This document shows, piece after piece, positions 60,622 through 64,000 of a stretch of DNA of 64,000 bases. The stretch's first letter is position 1. Each line of letters begins with the position of its first letter. Below the pieces are notes generated by a model, which worked only from the letters and a program-made list of their open reading frames with translations, was not told the DNA's origin and did not search any database. Position numbers and translations under genes: made by a program. The stretch comes from ZC4RG30 sp039800965 (lineage in GTDB: Bacteria; Pseudomonadota; Gammaproteobacteria; Steroidobacterales; Steroidobacteraceae): NCBI GenBank assembly GCA_039800965.1, contig JBDLPS010000221.1, positions 1-64,000 on the forward strand, in the 5' to 3' direction.

Positions 60622-63600
60622 ATGTCCGGTTCGCGTTTCCTGCGCAGTGTTCTCGCCGCCACGCTCGTGGTCTTCGGAGGTCTTGGCCTCGCCGAAGCCG
60701 CGCCCGTGACCCTGAAGGTCGTCAGCGCGAGGGCGGAGTCCCGGTGGACCAACCCGTCCACCCAGGCCGTCACCGGCATCAGCAAGGGCGCTGTAGTCAC
60801 GCACTACAAGTACCTCATCAACGTCGACAATTCGGGCGACACCTCGACGCAGCGTTCGCCCGCGCTCGGCACGGGTTGCAACCCGGCCGATGCGGGTTAC
60901 CCCGACAGCTGCAAGTGGACCTCCATCGCGGGCACTGCCTCGTTCGCGCCGGTCTACACGCAGGGCACGCAGGCGGATTTCGCCACCGCCATGAACATCC
61001 CGGACGGCCGCTACCTGATCTCGGTGCTTGCGCCGGGCTTCAAGCTCGATGGCCGCCACTTCAAGGTCGCCAACGGCATCGCCACCTGGGAAGGCAAGTC
61101 CGGCGCGGCGCCGGCTTCCGAGGTGCTGGTCGAGATGCAGCCGTGGCCGTTGCCGGACGCGCAGATCCAGGCGGCGGTCTTCGAGGACATCTCGCCGGTC
61201 AACAGCGCGCCGGATCTTCCGGTGGAGCATGGTCTCGCGGGTTTCCAGGCGCACATCACCGATTACATCGGTGAAGTGACCACCGACATCTATGGCGCAC
61301 CGCTGTGCGACACCGGCGCCTGCCTCAGCGCCTGCTATGTCGTCTTCAACGGCCAGGACATCGGCACGGTGCAGCCGCTCGACGCGGCCGGCCGCTGCCC
61401 GACGGATCCCCCGACCGCCAGCACCGCGATGTATTACTGCGATGGCCCGAACGGCAGCACGGCGCCCTACATGGTCGCGCGCAGCGACACGGCGCCGTAC
61501 AACCGCTTCGCCTGTCCTTCCGCGCTGGGCAGCGTGGCCGTGAAGCAGGGCCCCGTCCCTGATGCGGCCGCCCTGCACACGGGCGTCATCCAGGGCAAGG
61601 TCAAGGTGCCGAACATCGGCCCGAACCGTTACGCGCTGGCCGTCACGCCGCCGGACGGTTACTTCTGGGCCCAGACGACCACGCTCGAAGGCAACAGCGA
61701 CTGGGACGCCTGGGTGATGGAAGGCGCAACCGGTCTCGATACCGAGCTTGCCGTCGCCGGCGAGCCCTTCCCGGGCATCATCTTCGGCTACGTCCCGCAG
61801 CCGGGCACGTCGACCGCGCAGACGGTGCGCACGTATTCGGCAGTCAGCTGCCGTCGCGGCGTGACGAACTGTCCCTACAACATCTATCCGACGCTGACCG
61901 GCACTTCCACGATCACGGGTGTCGTCGAGGCCGTGAAGATCTTCGTCCCCGCGACCGGTGGCATCGCCGGCCTGCCCGGCCAGATCTGGGGCGGCATGCA
62001 GGGTGCCAAGATCGACAAGCCGATCGAGTACCCCTGGGTCACGCTCACCGACCTGTCCAATGGCGATTCGATCGTCTGGGCCGGCCGCGGTGACGTGCAA
62101 GGTCGCTTCTCCATCCCGAACGTCCCGGCCGGCACCTACACCCTGACCTGGTGGGACCAGCCGCAGAACGAGATCCTCGACCTCGTGAACGTCACCGTTC
62201 GCGCCGGCGAGACCGTCGACATGGGCATCCTGCCGCTGACCGGCTGGTGGACCGTCTTCGATGGCTATGTCTTCAATGACGCCAACCGCAACGGCATCAA
62301 GGACGAGGGCGAGGCGGGCATCCCCAACTACACGTTGACGTTGCGCAAGCGCGAGAACTCGCAGATGGATCGCGGCACGACTGCCGCCACCACCGATTCC
62401 AACGGCTATTACGTCTTCGAATCCGCCTATCCCATGACGCAGTGGCTGGTGATGGAGGCCTATGACGACCTCCATTACACGACCGGCGTCACCTACCAGG
62501 CCGACAACCAGCCCGATCCGACCACGGTGATCGGTTCGGGCGTGGACGTCAGCGTGCATCCGATCATCGGCCTTTCAGGTCGCATCGACTGGGGCAAGCA
62601 CATCTACGACGGCACCGGCACGAACGGCGTCGACCCGCGCAACGGCGGCATCGTCGGCAGCATCAGCTACGACACCACCCGCAACGAAAAGGACCCGCGC
62701 TACGCGGCGGTGGAAGTCTGGCAGCCTGGCGTGCCGGACCTCACGGTCAAGCTGTGGAAGCCTGTCCCCTGCAACACCCACGTGGGCACGCCTTGCAGCG
62801 CGGACCGTCGCTATGAGCTCGCGGCCGATGGCTCCTACGCCAAGGGCCTGCTGCTGAACACCTACCTGTCCGAGACCTGGACGCGTCCGGCCGGCTGCAC
62901 CGTCCGCAACGCCGATGGCACGCCCCTGGTGCACGGTGTCGATGAACAGGTGCTGCCGCTCGACGACACGCTGCCCTGCATCGAGGCGCCGCTGACGGGC
63001 ATCCAGTTCGGCACCTACGCCACGGACCAGGGCACCCCTGACGCGAACTTCGGCGCTGCCGTCAACGGCAACTGGGGCTTCGGCGACGGTTGCCTCGTCT
63101 CGGGCTTCAACACGACGACCCAGGCCTGCAACAACGCGAGCGAACCGCTGGCCGCGCTGCCGGCTGCGAACTATCTGGTACAGGTCGACCTGCAGTCCCT
63201 CAAGGACGCGCAGGGTCGCCCGGTCTATCAGGTGACGCGCGAGGAAGACGTGAACGTGGCCGCCGGCGACGAGTTCGCCCCGGCCGTGCCGCCGCCGGCC
63301 TGCGTCGGCGCGCTGCATGTGGTCGACTCGTCCGGCAACGACGGCTACCTGACCGGTGCCGGCACGGCCCCTGCCGAGGGCCAGCAGCGTCCGCTCTGCG
63401 ACGTGAAGCTCGTGACCCTTACCAATGGCAAGTCGGTCGCCCCGATGTTCAACGTCTTCACGGACGTTCCGCTCCCGGGTCGCCACTGGTTCATCATCAT
63501 CGATGACCTGAACTTCTCCAGTAACCCGAAGTCCACGACCTTCGGCGAGAAGGCGGGCATTCCCTTCGCCCCGGTCGGCATCTACGATTTCACCAACCGT

Positions 63601-64000
63601 CTCGTGAAGACGGTGGAATCAGACTACAACGGCCTGGCTGACGTGCTGCTGCCGTCGACCAACCGCATCAACTGCCCGACGCCCTCCGGCGTCTGCGCGA
63701 ACCTGTACCGTTACGTGGGCAACGACCCGGGTGTCCCGGGCCGCCTGAACACGAACTACAACCCGGCCTTCCGCACCATCGCGGCCGAATTCGAAGTCCT
63801 GCCGGGCCTGATCGTGCCGGCGGACCTCGCGCCGAGCCAGGTCGGTGTCACCGTGCAGCTCCCGGGCTCGCAGGTGACGACCAACCTGCAGTGCAAGGTC
63901 GAGGACGTCGCGCCCGAGCTGTACGCGGTGTCTCGCCCGTACGTGACGGTGGGCAACAACGCTAGCACGGCGCAGCGCCAGTTCATCATCTATGGCAAGG
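60622..64000 (+). CDS. Very large exported protein with SdrD/B-like domain (partial, runs off window)
   Basis: An open frame of at least 1126 codons starts at the ATG at 60622 and is still open at the window end. It starts with a signal peptide (SGSRFLRSVLAATLVVFGGL, then LAEAAPV). The mature part is rich in Gly, Asp, Thr and beta-type sequence, with cysteine pairs (CDTGACLSAC). An SdrD B-like module with the calcium-binding-type loop FNDANRNGIKDEGEAGIPN occurs near residue 550 and is followed by NGYYVFESAYP. A carboxypeptidase-regulatory-like strand set (GRFSIPNVPAGTYTLTWWDQ) precedes it, and the last visible residues (YAVSRPYVTVGNN) look like the start of an IPT/TIG domain. It should be a surface or extracellular structural protein and may be cargo of the adjacent secretion cluster. 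Confidence 0.85.
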   Translation, partial: MSGSRFLRSVLAATLVVFGGLGLAEAAPVTLKVVSARAESRWTNPSTQAVTGISKGAVVTHYKYLINVDNSGDTSTQRSPALGTGCNPADAGYPDSCKWTSIAGTASFAPVYTQGTQADFATAMNIPDGRYLISVLAPGFKLDGRHFKVANGIATWEGKSGAAPASEVLVEMQPWPLPDAQIQAAVFEDISPVNSAPDLPVEHGLAGFQAHITDYIGEVTTDIYGAPLCDTGACLSACYVVFNGQDIGTVQPLDAAGRCPTDPPTASTAMYYCDGPNGSTAPYMVARSDTAPYNRFACPSALGSVAVKQGPVPDAAALHTGVIQGKVKVPNIGPNRYALAVTPPDGYFWAQTTTLEGNSDWDAWVMEGATGLDTELAVAGEPFPGIIFGYVPQPGTSTAQTVRTYSAVSCRRGVTNCPYNIYPTLTGTSTITGVVEAVKIFVPATGGIAGLPGQIWGGMQGAKIDKPIEYPWVTLTDLSNGDSIVWAGRGDVQGRFSIPNVPAGTYTLTWWDQPQNEILDLVNVTVRAGETVDMGILPLTGWWTVFDGYVFNDANRNGIKDEGEAGIPNYTLTLRKRENSQMDRGTTAATTDSNGYYVFESAYPMTQWLVMEAYDDLHYTTGVTYQADNQPDPTTVIGSGVDVSVHPIIGLSGRIDWGKHIYDGTGTNGVDPRNGGIVGSISYDTTRNEKDPRYAAVEVWQPGVPDLTVKLWKPVPCNTHVGTPCSADRRYELAADGSYAKGLLLNTYLSETWTRPAGCTVRNADGTPLVHGVDEQVLPLDDTLPCIEAPLTGIQFGTYATDQGTPDANFGAAVNGNWGFGDGCLVSGFNTTTQACNNASEPLAALPAANYLVQVDLQSLKDAQGRPVYQVTREEDVNVAAGDEFAPAVPPPACVGALHVVDSSGNDGYLTGAGTAPAEGQQRPLCDVKLVTLTNGKSVAPMFNVFTDVPLPGRHWFIIIDDLNFSSNPKSTTFGEKAGIPFAPVGIYDFTNRLVKTVESDYNGLADVLLPSTNRINCPTPSGVCANLYRYVGNDPGVPGRLNTNYNPAFRTIAAEFEVLPGLIVPADLAPSQVGVTVQLPGSQVTTNLQCKVEDVAPELYAVSRPYVTVGNNASTAQRQFIIYGK

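Overview
This is a G+C-rich chromosomal stretch (by eye in the upper sixties percent) from a gammaproteobacterium. The order smg, dprA, LysM protein, def, fmt, rsmB, DUF4390, ntrY, ntrX is the usual gammaproteobacterial one. The S46 dipeptidyl-peptidase, a GlyGly-CTERM exoenzyme and a tandem UvrA suggest a Xanthomonadales/Nevskiales-type free-living heterotroph, but the genus cannot be named from the sequence. No rRNA, tRNA, CRISPR array, insertion sequence or prophage gene was found. Almost all of the window is coding, and many genes overlap by 1-20 bases with ATGA/GTGA couplings.

Layout. 0-11.3 kb: smg and dprA (minus), an Old Yellow Enzyme-type oxidoreductase inserted between dprA and the LysM lipoprotein, then a tightly coupled plus-strand run def-fmt-rsmB-DUF4390-ntrY-ntrX. 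11.4-17.5 kb: amtB, a SPOR protein, argS and priA (minus). An NtrC-type palindrome lies upstream of amtB and a cluster of DnaA boxes lies upstream of priA. 17.7-31.8 kb: mixed metabolism (S41 peptidase lipoprotein, quinone-reductase-like dehydrogenase, 5'-3' exonuclease, acetyl-CoA synthetase, NTF2-like protein, DctA-type carrier, S46 peptidase, thiolase-dienelactone hydrolase-ferrochelatase operon, gshA). 31.8-38.5 kb: a secreted M12-type metallopeptidase; glnK with a sigma-54 promoter; divergent ilvN and ilvB; a degenerate hydrolase; ilvA. 38.5-46.2 kb: a small Cys-rich protein, an 1823-residue double UvrA, an MFS carrier and a HAD phosphatase. 46.2-50.1 kb: a run of exported or membrane proteins of mostly unknown role. 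50.2-60.4 kb: a compact secretion cluster (lytic transglycosylase, GspG, GspF, GspE, PilM/N/O-like proteins, a GspC/PilP-like protein with a 20-proline run, a secretin with a C-terminal cohesin-like domain, and three pseudopilins). 60.6 kb to the end: a very large exported protein with an SdrD/B-like domain, running off the window.

How the genes fit together. Nitrogen control recurs: NtrY/NtrX, AmtB and its partner GlnK are spread over 25 kb, and both amtB and glnK carry NtrC-type upstream sites. The NtrX here has lost the key residues of its sigma-54 ATPase domain, so another activator probably works those sites. The most unusual part is the 50-64 kb secretion locus. It combines type II secretion core parts with type IV pilus-style inner-membrane parts and is followed directly by a giant surface-type protein that may be its cargo. 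The GlyGly-CTERM metallopeptidase at 32-33 kb is a second probable client of type II secretion.
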